From an uncultured Bacteroides sp. (GTDB taxonomy: Bacteria; Bacteroidota; Bacteroidia; Bacteroidales; Bacteroidaceae): DNA of 43,463 nucleotides. The stretch spans positions 1 through 43,463 of the forward strand of contig CAUHML010000025.1 in assembly GCA_959606905.1 (NCBI GenBank), given 5' to 3'. The position numbers were made by a program, and so were the translations under genes. The notes under the pieces are model-generated. The model was not told the origin of the DNA. It saw only the letters and a program-made list of their open reading frames with translations, and did not search any database. Positions 34,717-43,463 of the stretch are shown in pieces. The first letter of the stretch is position 1, and every line of letters starts with the position of its first letter.

Positions 34717-34917
34717 ATGAAAGTACAAGTGAACAACAAAGAGGTGGAAATAACTCCCGGCTCTACCCTTACCCAACTGACAGTGCAACTGGAGCTTCCG
34801 GTTCAAGGCATCGCTATCGCCGTAAACAACAAAATGATTCCCCGTACCGAATGGGAACGTTTTTCGTTGCACGAGAATGACAATCTGGTAATTATCAAAG
34901 CGGCTTGCGGAGGATAG
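34717..34917 (+). CDS. thiS: Sulfur carrier protein ThiS
   Basis: A 66-residue ubiquitin-like protein that carries sulfur as a C-terminal thiocarboxylate for thiazole synthesis. The chain ends in Ala-Cys-Gly-Gly, with the required terminal Gly-Gly. Typical length. An AGGA lies four bases from the ATG (34711-34714). It is the first gene after the TPP riboswitch and precedes thiE by four bases. Confidence 0.93.
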   Translation: MKVQVNNKEVEITPGSTLTQLTVQLELPVQGIAIAVNNKMIPRTEWERFSLHENDNLVIIKAACGG

Positions 34918-34921
34918 TAAG

Positions 34922-35539
34922 ATGATCAGTCTACAATTTATCACTCACCGGACCGAACGGTATTCTTACTTCGAATCGGCATGTATGGCACTCGAAGGAG
35001 GCTGCAAATGGATTCAGTTACGTATGAAGGACGCACCACTCGATGAAGTGGAAGCGGTAGCCTTGCAACTAAAACCGCTCTGCAAAGAGCATGAAGCTAT
35101 CCTGATTCTGGACGACCACGTCGAACTGGCTAAGAAACTGGAAGTGGACGGTGTGCATCTGGGAAAGAAGGATATGCCTATCGATCAGGCAAGACAGATA
35201 CTCGGAGAAGCCTTTATCATTGGCGGCACAGCCAATACGTTCGAGGATGTCCTACTGCATTATCGTGCCGGAGCAGATTACCTCGGTATCGGTCCTTTCC
35301 GCTTTACAACGACCAAGCAGAATCTGAGCCCTGTTCTGGGCTTGGAAGGCTATGTCTCTATCCTCGCGCAAATGCAGGAGGCACATATCGAGCTGCCGGT
35401 AGTAGCTATCGGAGGAATCACTTACGAAGATATTCCCGCCATACTACGCACGGGAGTGAACGGCATTGCCCTATCGGGAACGATTCTCCGGGCAAACGAT
35501 CCGGTAGAAGAAACAAGAAGGATTTTAAATAACAACTAA
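34922..35539 (+). CDS. thiE: Thiamine phosphate synthase
   Basis: A 205-residue TIM barrel that joins HMP-pyrophosphate with thiazole phosphate to give thiamine monophosphate. Family motifs are intact: QLRMKD (about 34), DDHVELAKKLEVDGVHLGKKDM (61-82), GGTANTFEDVLL, GADYLGIGPFRFTTTKQNLS and VVAIGGITYEDIPAI with GIALSGTI. Its start follows GGAGGATAGTAAG, a strong Shine-Dalgarno for this group, and is only four bases after thiS. A shorter related gene ends the operon (39962). Confidence 0.92.
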   Translation: MISLQFITHRTERYSYFESACMALEGGCKWIQLRMKDAPLDEVEAVALQLKPLCKEHEAILILDDHVELAKKLEVDGVHLGKKDMPIDQARQILGEAFIIGGTANTFEDVLLHYRAGADYLGIGPFRFTTTKQNLSPVLGLEGYVSILAQMQEAHIELPVVAIGGITYEDIPAILRTGVNGIALSGTILRANDPVEETRRILNNN

Positions 35540-35549
35540 TTTATAGGAT

Positions 35550-36326
35550 ATGGAAAAGTTAGTAATTGCGGGACGTGAATTTAATTCCCGCCTTTTCCTG
35601 GGAACAGGAAAATTCAACTCCAACGAAGTAATGGCACAAGCTATTCTGGCATCGGGTACGGAAATGGTAACCGTAGCCATGAAGCGCATCGACATGGACG
35701 ATAAAGAGGACGATATGCTGAAACATATTATCCACCCACATATCCAGCTATTACCCAACACTTCCGGCGTGCGGGACGCTGAAGAAGCTGTATTTGCTGC
35801 ACAAATGGCCCGTGAGGCATTCGGTACAAACTGGTTGAAGCTGGAGATTCATCCGGACCCGCGTTATCTGCTCCCCGACTCTATCGAGACACTGAAAGCC
35901 ACGGAAGAACTTGTCAAATTAGGCTTTGTGGTATTGCCTTATTGTCAGGCAGACCCTGTGCTCTGTAAACGACTGGAAGAAGCAGGTGCGGCTACGGTCA
36001 TGCCTCTCGGCGCTCCGATCGGCACGAACAAAGGATTGCAAACGAAAGAATTCCTGCAGATTATTATCGAACAGGCGGGAATTCCGGTAGTAGTAGACGC
36101 CGGTATCGGCGCTCCTAGCCATGCTGCCGAAGCAATGGAACTGGGTGCATCCGCCGTATTGGTGAATACGGCAATAGCTGTTGCCGGAAACCCGGTAGAA
36201 ATGGCCAAAGCTTTCAAAGCCGCTACTGAAGCCGGAAGACAGGCTTACGAAGCGGGGCTGGGACTGCAAGCCTTCAATTTTGAAGCAGAAGCAAGCTCAC
36301 CATTAACTGCATTTCTTGATAAATAA
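35550..36326 (+). CDS. thiG: Thiazole synthase
   Basis: A 258-residue TIM barrel that makes the thiazole phosphate from deoxyxylulose phosphate, dehydroglycine or iminoglycine (via ThiH) and ThiS thiocarboxylate. Visible motifs are [18 protein letters not shown] (presumed Schiff-base Lys region), [33 protein letters not shown] and [20 protein letters not shown] with [11 protein letters not shown]. Full length. It starts ten bases after thiE. Confidence 0.94.
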   Translation: MEKLVIAGREFNSRLFLGTGKFNSNEVMAQAILASGTEMVTVAMKRIDMDDKEDDMLKHIIHPHIQLLPNTSGVRDAEEAVFAAQMAREAFGTNWLKLEIHPDPRYLLPDSIETLKATEELVKLGFVVLPYCQADPVLCKRLEEAGAATVMPLGAPIGTNKGLQTKEFLQIIIEQAGIPVVVDAGIGAPSHAAEAMELGASAVLVNTAIAVAGNPVEMAKAFKAATEAGRQAYEAGLGLQAFNFEAEASSPLTAFLDK

Positions 36327-36367
36327 AATTAAAGCGTAGTCGACAACCTGACTACTCAGTTGCTTAA

Positions 36368-38065
<1,698 letters not shown>

Positions 38066-38075
38066 CTCTAACAAT

Positions 38076-39200
38076 ATGTTCTCAGACGAATTAGAAAAAA
38101 TATCCTGGGAAGAGACGACAAAAGCCATCTATTCCAAGACAAATGCCGATGTACGCCGGGCTTTAGGCAAATCCGGGCATCTGGACGTCAATGATTTTAT
38201 GGCACTCATTTCGCCCGCCGCTACTCCTTATCTGGAAGTTATGGCACGGCTCAGCCAGAAATATACCATGGAACGGTTCGGCAAGACAATCTCCATGTTC
38301 GTGCCGCTTTACATCACCAATTCATGTACCAATTCTTGTGTGTACTGCGGTTTCCATATCAGTAATCCGATGAAAAGGACCATACTGACGGAGGAAGAAA
38401 TCATCAACGAATACAAAGCTATCAAACGACTGGCACCCTTCGAGAATCTTCTGCTTGTTACGGGTGAAAATCCTGCTGCTGCAGGTGTCCCTTACATTGC
38501 CCGTGCACTGGATCTGGCAAAGCCTTACTTCAGCAACCTGCAAATTGAAGTAATGCCTCTTAAAACAGAAGAATACAAGGAACTGACGAACCACGGATTG
38601 AACGGAGTGATCTGCTTCCAGGAGACTTACAACAAGGCGAACTACAAAATTTATCACCCGAGAGGAATGAAATCCAAATTCGAATGGCGCGTCAACGGTT
38701 TCGACCGTATGGGGCAGGCAGGAGTACACAAAATCGGTATGGGAGTTTTAATCGGACTGGAAGAATGGCGCACGGATGTAACCATGTTGGCCTATCATCT
38801 CCGTTACTTGCAAAAGCATTATTGGAAGACAAAATATAGCGTTAACTTCCCACGTATGCGTCCGTCCGAAAACGGAGGGTTCCAACCAAATGTTATCATG
38901 AACGACCGGGAACTTGCCCAACTGACGTTTGCCATGCGAATCTTCGATCACGATGTAGATATCTCCTACTCTACCCGTGAAAGTGCGGAAATCCGTAACC
39001 ACATGGCAACTCTGGGTGTGACGACCATGAGTGCGGAAAGCAAAACCGAACCGGGCGGATATTATAGTTATCCGCAAACGCTGGAGCAGTTTCATGTGAG
39101 CGATGAACGGAAAGCGGTAGAAGTAGAACGTGACCTGAAAAAACTGGGACGTGAACCGGTATGGAAAGACTGGGACCAGGCTTTTGACTTTAAAAGATAA
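38076..39200 (+). CDS. thiH: 2-iminoacetate synthase
   Basis: A 374-residue radical SAM enzyme that cleaves tyrosine to dehydroglycine (iminoacetate) for ThiG. The cluster motif CTNSCVYCGF (CxxxCxxC) is at about 88-97, followed by the ENLLLVTGENP region and VGIGVLIGL-like IGMGVLIGLEEWRTD. The C-terminal half carries PRMRPSENGGFQ and ISYSTRESAEIRNHMATLG. It starts ten bases after thiC. The presence of ThiH rather than ThiO fits an anaerobe. Confidence 0.94.
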   Translation: MFSDELEKISWEETTKAIYSKTNADVRRALGKSGHLDVNDFMALISPAATPYLEVMARLSQKYTMERFGKTISMFVPLYITNSCTNSCVYCGFHISNPMKRTILTEEEIINEYKAIKRLAPFENLLLVTGENPAAAGVPYIARALDLAKPYFSNLQIEVMPLKTEEYKELTNHGLNGVICFQETYNKANYKIYHPRGMKSKFEWRVNGFDRMGQAGVHKIGMGVLIGLEEWRTDVTMLAYHLRYLQKHYWKTKYSVNFPRMRPSENGGFQPNVIMNDRELAQLTFAMRIFDHDVDISYSTRESAEIRNHMATLGVTTMSAESKTEPGGYYSYPQTLEQFHVSDERKAVEVERDLKKLGREPVWKDWDQAFDFKR

Positions 39201-39206
39201 AAACGG

Positions 39207-39899
39207 ATGCGATACGACAGACAAATGATACTCCCCGAAATCGGAGAAGAAGGTCAGCTTAAGCTGAAAAAAGCAAAAGTACTCATCGTAGGTGTGGGAG
39301 GGCTGGGCTCTCCCATTGCCCTCTATCTGGCAGGAGCAGGCGTAGGCTGCATCGGACTGGTAGACGACGACCGGGTAAGTATCAGCAACTTGCAACGGCA
39401 AGTGCTCTATTCCGAGAACGAACTGGATAAACCGAAAGCTGTATGTGCCGCAGAAAGACTTTCCGCACTAAACAGCGGAATCAGTATCCTGCCCTATTCC
39501 ACCCGGCTGACAGAGGAAAATGCCGGCAATATCATCCGCAAATATGATATCGTAGTAGACGGATGCGATAATTTCGCCACACGCTATCTGATTAACGATA
39601 TCTGCATTGAACAAAGGAAGCCGTACGTATATGGTGCCATCTGTGGTTTTGAAGGTCAGGTTTCGGTATTTAATTACGGAGAGATGAAAAAGAGCTATCG
39701 TGACCTCTATCCCAATGAAGAGGAAATGAAGCGAATGCCACCTCCCCCTAAAGGAGTAATAGGAGTCACTCCCGCCGTCGTAGGAAGCATTGAAGCAACG
39801 GAGGTACTGAAAATAATTTGTGGATTCGGTGATATTTTAACTGGTAAACTATGGACGATTGACCTGCGGACATTGCAATCTAACAAATTTTCACTATAA
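39207..39899 (+). CDS. thiF: ThiF/MoeB/HesA-family adenylyltransferase without zinc cysteines
   Basis: 230 residues. It probably adenylates the C-terminus of ThiS. The nucleotide loop VGVGGLGSPIALYLAGAGVG, DDDRVSISNLQRQVLY, DGCDNFATRYLIND and the crossover-type PAVVGSIEATEVLKI are typical. Compared from memory with E. coli ThiF and MoeB, the usual CxxC pairs are absent: YRDLYPNEEEMKRM stands where CYxCLxP is expected. The Cys that forms the acyl-disulfide in E. coli ThiF is replaced in MPPPPKGVIG. No CxxC occurs elsewhere. It starts six bases after thiH. Whether it uses another sulfur route is unclear. Confidence 0.85.
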   Translation: MRYDRQMILPEIGEEGQLKLKKAKVLIVGVGGLGSPIALYLAGAGVGCIGLVDDDRVSISNLQRQVLYSENELDKPKAVCAAERLSALNSGISILPYSTRLTEENAGNIIRKYDIVVDGCDNFATRYLINDICIEQRKPYVYGAICGFEGQVSVFNYGEMKKSYRDLYPNEEEMKRMPPPPKGVIGVTPAVVGSIEATEVLKIICGFGDILTGKLWTIDLRTLQSNKFSL

Positions 39900-39961
39900 A
39901 CGTTGGTTTCTGACATGGTTAATTATTAACTTTGCTAAACAATTCAATTTAGCAGAAAGAA

Positions 39962-40570
39962 ATGAAACTAATTGTAGTTACCACCCCTACCTTCTTCGTT
40001 GAAGAAGATAAGATTATTACTGCTCTTTTCGAAGAGGGTCTGGATATTCTACATCTCAGAAAGCCGGAGACTCCAGCTATGTATTCAGAAAGACTACTGA
40101 CACTTATTCCGGAAAAGTATCACCGCCGCATCGTGACACACGAACATTTTTATCTTAAAGAAGAATTTAATCTAATGGGGATTCATCTGAATGCACGTAA
40201 TCCCAAAGAACCGCATGATTATGCGGGACATGTCAGTTGTTCCTGTCACTCTGTCGAGGAAGTAAAAAACAAAAAGCATTTTTATGATTATGTTTTTATG
40301 AGTCCTATCTACGACAGCATTTCTAAAGTGAATTACTACTCCACATATACCGCCGAAGAACTACGCGATGCACAAAGGACTAAGATTATTGACTCGAAAG
40401 TTATGGCATTAGGTGGTATAAACGCAGACAATTTACTGGAAATCAAAGATTTCGGATTTGGAGGAGCAGTAATATTAGGCGATCTTTGGAACAGGTTTGA
40501 TGCATGTTCCGACCAAGACTATTTGGCTGTGATTGAGCACTTCAAGAAATTAAAGAAGTTAGCCGATTAA
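39962..40570 (+). CDS. ThiE/TenI-like protein
   Basis: A 202-residue TIM barrel related to thiamine phosphate synthase and to TenI thiazole tautomerase. Motifs are ILHLRKPET (about 30), THEHFYLKEEFNLMGIHLNA (59-78), YVFMSPIYDSISKVNY and VMALGGINADNLLEIKDFGF. It lacks the GTANT, GPFRFTT and DDH blocks of the ThiE at 34922. The active-site loop SPIYDSISK has a Tyr/Asp layout like TenI. It is the last gene of the thi operon, 62 bases after thiF, and ends at a terminator. Tautomerase, a second ThiE, or a degraded relative are all possible. Confidence 0.78.
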   Translation: MKLIVVTTPTFFVEEDKIITALFEEGLDILHLRKPETPAMYSERLLTLIPEKYHRRIVTHEHFYLKEEFNLMGIHLNARNPKEPHDYAGHVSCSCHSVEEVKNKKHFYDYVFMSPIYDSISKVNYYSTYTAEELRDAQRTKIIDSKVMALGGINADNLLEIKDFGFGGAVILGDLWNRFDACSDQDYLAVIEHFKKLKKLAD

Positions 40571-40611
40571 AAGAGGAGTTGATATTATTCGGATAAAGCG
40601 TAGATACGAAA

Positions 40612-40644
40612 AAAGCCGCTACAAATTATCTTCATAGCGGCTTT
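40612..40644. terminator. Bidirectional terminator between the thi operon and the porin gene
   Basis: Arms AAAGCCGCTA and its complement TAGCGGCTTT around a 13-base loop, with A-run and T-run flanks. It lies 42 bases after the ThiE/TenI-like gene on one side and just after the outer-membrane gene (-) on the other. Confidence 0.88.
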
Positions 40645-40667
40645 CTTTATTTGCCAATATTCTGTTT

Positions 40668-41231
40668 TTAGAACTTATATCCTACAACAATAGAAAAGTT
40701 CATATTCTTCGGATTGCCCAACTTCTGTACATCTACCAAACCGAATTGTCCATCCAAACCTGCTATGATTCTACCAAATTCCAATGCTACGCCAACACCG
40801 AGACCTGCATCAAAACGCTTAAAATCCACACCATCATCACTAAACGTTTTCACACTTTCTCCGGCTATCTTCGTTTTTCCTGCAATACCGCATGCGAAAT
40901 AAGGACCTGCATTCACTACTAAATTGGTATTATCAGCGACATTGAAACGAGCTGCTCCCATTATCGGCAGTTCCAGATAATAAGCATTGACAGTAAGCGC
41001 ATCTTTCTTAGCACCTTTACCGGTCAAAAACAAAGAAGGTTGCAATGACCAGGTATCATCAAAGGCATATTCAAAACCTCCGCCAAGTTTGAAACCAACC
41101 TTAGCATTCATATCAAGATCACCTGTGTAATTACTGAAGTTCATACCAACTTTTGCATTCCAACCTGTAATTTGTGAAAAGCCCACAACTGAAATCAGGG
41201 CAAACAAAACAAACAAAATACTCTTCTTCAT
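40668..41231 (-). CDS. Small outer-membrane beta-barrel protein (porin family)
   Basis: 187 residues. The signal peptide MKKSILFVLFALISVVGFSQ has likely cleavage near Gln20. The rest alternates hydrophobic residues, with aromatics at strand ends, as in eight-stranded barrels of the OmpA/OmpW or porin-family PF13568 type (e.g. FKLGGGFEYAFDDTWSLQPS; ends in KF-like FSIVVGYKF). A promoter lies at 41289-41319 and a terminator at 40612-40644, so it is a single-gene unit. Function not known. Confidence 0.82.
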   Translation of the reverse strand: MKKSILFVLFALISVVGFSQITGWNAKVGMNFSNYTGDLDMNAKVGFKLGGGFEYAFDDTWSLQPSLFLTGKGAKKDALTVNAYYLELPIMGAARFNVADNTNLVVNAGPYFACGIAGKTKIAGESVKTFSDDGVDFKRFDAGLGVGVALEFGRIIAGLDGQFGLVDVQKLGNPKNMNFSIVVGYKF

Positions 41232-41288
41232 AATTTTAAAGTTTTAAATTAATACTTAAAGTCTTTATGACCTCATTGTTTAACAATA

Positions 41289-41319
41289 CAAATGTATGAT
41301 TGTAATTTGTATTAAACAA
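41289..41319 (-). promoter_or_regulatory. Promoter of the porin-family gene at 40668
   Basis: TTG (41317-41319), a 20-base spacer and TACATTTG (41289-41296) on the minus strand match the Bacteroides consensus. The gene starts about 58 bases downstream. Confidence 0.78.
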
Positions 41320-41363
41320 CTTTTTCGTTAACAAGTGCATAAATTATAGAGTTTATACATAAA

Positions 41364-41398
41364 GAAAGGGAATTCCCTATTTTGGGGAACTCCCTTTC
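41364..41398 (-). terminator. Terminator after the barrel gene at 41427
   Basis: A stem of about 14 pairs (GAAAGGGAATTCCC with GGGAACTCCCTTTC, one wobble) around ATTTTGG-like loop. It lies 28 bases beyond the stop of the gene at 41427 and before the next promoter, separating the two barrel genes. Confidence 0.8.
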
Positions 41399-41426
41399 CT
41401 ATTTTTTGTTCGATTTTTCTTATCTA

Positions 41427-41942
41427 TCAGAATGCGTAGTGGAAACCGATTGAAAGATCTTCGCTAGTAAGTTTAAGACCGAAAGAATCTCCGGGAGTGT
41501 TTACATTTCTGCGGTATCCCAAGAAACCATATTTAGCAATAAAAGAGAAATGATCGTTCAATTTTACAGCAATACCCGGTCTAAAACCAATCTGTCCTGC
41601 CTTGCTGGTATCTCCGTCTTTTACCTTCACAAAACCAATGGCAGCAGCTCCGTCCAAGAACAAACGAACGGCATCGTTTTGATAATAAGACCAACGGATA
41701 TACGGAGCAACAGAGAATGCATTTGTTGATAAGCTTCCGTTATAGTCATGTGAATAATCCAATTCAGCACCTAACGCCCATGTTTCGTTAAAGTTATATC
41801 CGATTTCCGGAGCTACTTTAAAAGACGTAGTATTGCCTGTGCTGTTACGCCAAACGTTGAAAGATCCGCCTACGTAAATGTCTTGTGCTTTTACAGCGAT
41901 AGCTGCCACCATAACAACTATCAATAATAAACCCTTTTTCAT
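41427..41942 (-). CDS. Small outer-membrane beta-barrel protein
   Basis: 171 residues. The signal peptide MKKGLLLIVVMVAAIAVKAQ cleaves near Gln20. The rest is a compact barrel with repeated strand patterns (IYVGGSFNVWRN; VAPEIGYNFNETWALGAELD; FRPGIAVKLNDHFSFIAKYG) and a C-terminal aromatic end LSIGFHYAF. It is similar in architecture to the neighbour at 40668 but not a close copy. It has its own promoter (41998-42029) and terminator. Confidence 0.82.
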   Translation of the reverse strand: MKKGLLLIVVMVAAIAVKAQDIYVGGSFNVWRNSTGNTTSFKVAPEIGYNFNETWALGAELDYSHDYNGSLSTNAFSVAPYIRWSYYQNDAVRLFLDGAAAIGFVKVKDGDTSKAGQIGFRPGIAVKLNDHFSFIAKYGFLGYRRNVNTPGDSFGLKLTSEDLSIGFHYAF

Positions 41943-41997
41943 CTCATTTTTTTTAAATTAAACAATTAGACCCCACTCAGGTCTGTTTTTCGAGGTG

Positions 41998-42029
41998 CAA
42001 ATGTAAAGCTGTTTTTAGGATTAAACAAA
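41998..42029 (-). promoter_or_regulatory. Promoter of the barrel gene at 41427
   Basis: TTTG (42026-42029), a 20-base spacer and TACATTTG (41998-42005) on the minus strand match the Bacteroides consensus. The gene starts about 55 bases downstream. Confidence 0.8.
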
Positions 42030-42109
42030 CATTTAGTTAGTTTTTTATAATAAATACCAAGGATTTCCTCAGAAGCACCGGATATCAAAGCAAAAACAAA
42101 GACAAAATA

Positions 42110-42151
42110 AAATAGGCTGCGAATACTTTCACAAGTATTTACAGCCTATTT
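42110..42151 (-). terminator. Terminator after ppdK
   Basis: Ten-base arms AAATAGGCTG and CAGCCTATTT close a longer, partly paired stem (GAATACT with AGTATT). It lies about 35 bases after the ppdK stop. Confidence 0.8.
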
Positions 42152-42186
42152 CTTTAGATAGTTAAGTACCTAACCAGTGTATTTAG

Positions 42187-43463
42187 CTATCCCTCAATAG
42201 CAGCCTGCGCCGCCGCCAATCTTGCAATAGGCACTCGGAACGGAGAGCAGCTAACGTAGTTCAATCCTACTCTGTGACAGAATTTCACTGAAGAAGGTTC
42301 GCCACCGTGCTCACCACAAATACCACATTTCAAGTCCGGACGAATTGCACGGCCTTTTTCTGTTGCCATACGTACCAACTGTCCCACACCATTCTGGTCG
42401 AGCACTTGGAACGGGTCTACTTTCAAAATCTTCTTTTCCAGATAAACAGGAAGGAAAGAAGCAATATCGTCACGAGAATAACCGAAGGTCATCTGTGTCA
42501 AGTCATTCGTACCGAATGAGAAGAATTCGGCAGAAGAAGCAATACGGTCTGCAGTTAACGCAGCACGCGGGATTTCGATCATTGTACCTACTTTAAAGTC
42601 AATGCTGTCTCCCAGTTCCTCAAACAACTTCGCTGCTTCCGTGCGAATCACATTTTCCTGTTCCTTAAATTCATATAAGATACCAGTCAACGGAACCATG
42701 ATTTCAGGATGTGTTTCTACACCTTCTTTCTTCAATTCCAATGCAGCACCCAAGATAGCACGTGTCTGCATCTGAGTGATTTCAGGATAAGTATTTCCCA
42801 GACGGCAACCACGGTGACCCAACATCGGGTTATGTTCACACAGAGACTCTACACGCTGCTGGATATATTGCAGGCTTACACCCATTGTATCCGCCATTTC
42901 CTGTTGTCCTTTCAGATCGTGAGGAACAAACTCATGCAAAGGAGGATCGAGCAGACGCACTGTCACCGGACAACCTGCCATTGCCTTAAAGATACCCTTA
43001 AAATCGGCCTGTTGATACGGCAGAATCTTAGCCAATGCCTTACGGCGTCCTTCCGCATCTTCTGCCAAGATCATTTCGCGCATTGCCTTGATCTTTTCCC
43101 CTTCAAAGAACATGTGTTCCGTACGGCAAAGACCGATACCCACAGCGCCGAAATTACGTGCTACTTCCGCATCATGAGGAGTATCCGCATTCGTACGCAC
43201 TTGCAAACGGGTATATTTATCAGCAAGCGTCATCAATTCGGCAAAGTCACCGGAAAGCTCGGCAGCTTTCGTTTCTACTTTACCATTATATACTACACCC
43301 GTACTTCCGTTCAAAGAGATGTAATCACCTTCTTTCAGAACAACACCGTCAATTTCTACGGTACGAGCCTTATAATCAATATTCAAAGCACCTGCACCTG
43401 ATACACAGCATTTACCCATACCACGAGCTACCACAGCAGCATGAGAAGTCATACCACCACGAG
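42187..43463 (-). CDS. ppdK: Pyruvate phosphate dikinase, C-terminal part (gene cut by window end)
   Basis: It interconverts pyruvate, ATP and phosphate with phosphoenolpyruvate, AMP and pyrophosphate; in Bacteroides it serves central carbon metabolism. The visible 425 codons run in frame from the window edge. [17 protein letters not shown] contains the phosphorylated catalytic His. The PEP-binding TIM barrel follows, with [49 protein letters not shown] and [32 protein letters not shown] and the catalytic-Cys region [10 protein letters not shown] complete it. The N-terminal ATP-grasp part lies beyond 43463. The Met at 43452 is internal and not a start. Confidence 0.95.
   Translation of the reverse strand, partial: RGGMTSHAAVVARGMGKCCVSGAGALNIDYKARTVEIDGVVLKEGDYISLNGSTGVVYNGKVETKAAELSGDFAELMTLADKYTRLQVRTNADTPHDAEVARNFGAVGIGLCRTEHMFFEGEKIKAMREMILAEDAEGRRKALAKILPYQQADFKGIFKAMAGCPVTVRLLDPPLHEFVPHDLKGQQEMADTMGVSLQYIQQRVESLCEHNPMLGHRGCRLGNTYPEITQMQTRAILGAALELKKEGVETHPEIMVPLTGILYEFKEQENVIRTEAAKLFEELGDSIDFKVGTMIEIPRAALTADRIASSAEFFSFGTNDLTQMTFGYSRDDIASFLPVYLEKKILKVDPFQVLDQNGVGQLVRMATEKGRAIRPDLKCGICGEHGGEPSSVKFCHRVGLNYVSCSPFRVPIARLAAAQAAIEG

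Overview
This 43.5 kb window looks like a chromosomal segment of a gut Bacteroides of the thetaiotaomicron/ovatus/xylanisolvens type. Reasons: Bacteroidetes-type promoters (TTG or TTTG, about 20 bases, then TAnnTTTG) and few Shine-Dalgarno sites; many lipoproteins with a Cys-Ser-rich lipobox; an iron-type SodB and a thi operon of Bacteroides form; NVEALA-type peptides. The genus comes from recalled protein similarity and promoter grammar. The species is not resolved.

Layout. 1-361: tRNA cluster (Gly, Leu-GAG, Leu-CAG, Gly), minus strand, with its promoter. 481-1620: nspC (polyamine biosynthesis). 1799-2356: a flavodoxin-fold oxidoreductase. 2407-11550: a minus-strand efflux operon (adaptor, RND pump, TolC-like channel, second RND pump). 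11610-26210: an AT-rich accessory block, all on the minus strand, described below. 26702-29788: a glycine-zipper lipoprotein and a UvrD/PcrA helicase. 29935-34506: a secreted repeat protein, superoxide dismutase and a membrane histidine kinase. 34564-40570: a TPP riboswitch followed by thiS-thiE-thiG-thiC-thiH-thiF and a second ThiE/TenI-like gene. 40668-41942: two small outer-membrane beta-barrels, each with a clear promoter. 42187-end: the C-terminal part of pyruvate phosphate dikinase.

The most interesting part is the 15 kb accessory block. It carries four NVEALA-type peptide genes (one frameshifted at a G5 run, plus one decayed remnant), four six-bladed beta-propeller lipoproteins, two thioredoxin-like membrane proteins (one without its CxxC), a thioredoxin/DUF1573 lipoprotein, a transglutaminase-like lipoprotein, a signal peptidase I, a Wzy/O-antigen-ligase-like membrane protein with TPRs, and a membrane-anchored winged-helix regulator with a Cys-rich sensor domain. 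The peptides share a leader ending in an (L/I)EALA-like motif and differ completely in their Cys-containing C-termini. Long direct repeats show that the cassettes have been copied and eroded. A textbook promoter with three AGATGTA repeats just upstream of it lies at the 3' end of a duplicated regulator tail. My reading is a modular secreted-peptide export, maturation and sensing locus. The function is inferred and no part has been tested.

No CRISPR array, insertion sequence, integrase, SusC/SusD pair or rRNA was seen.
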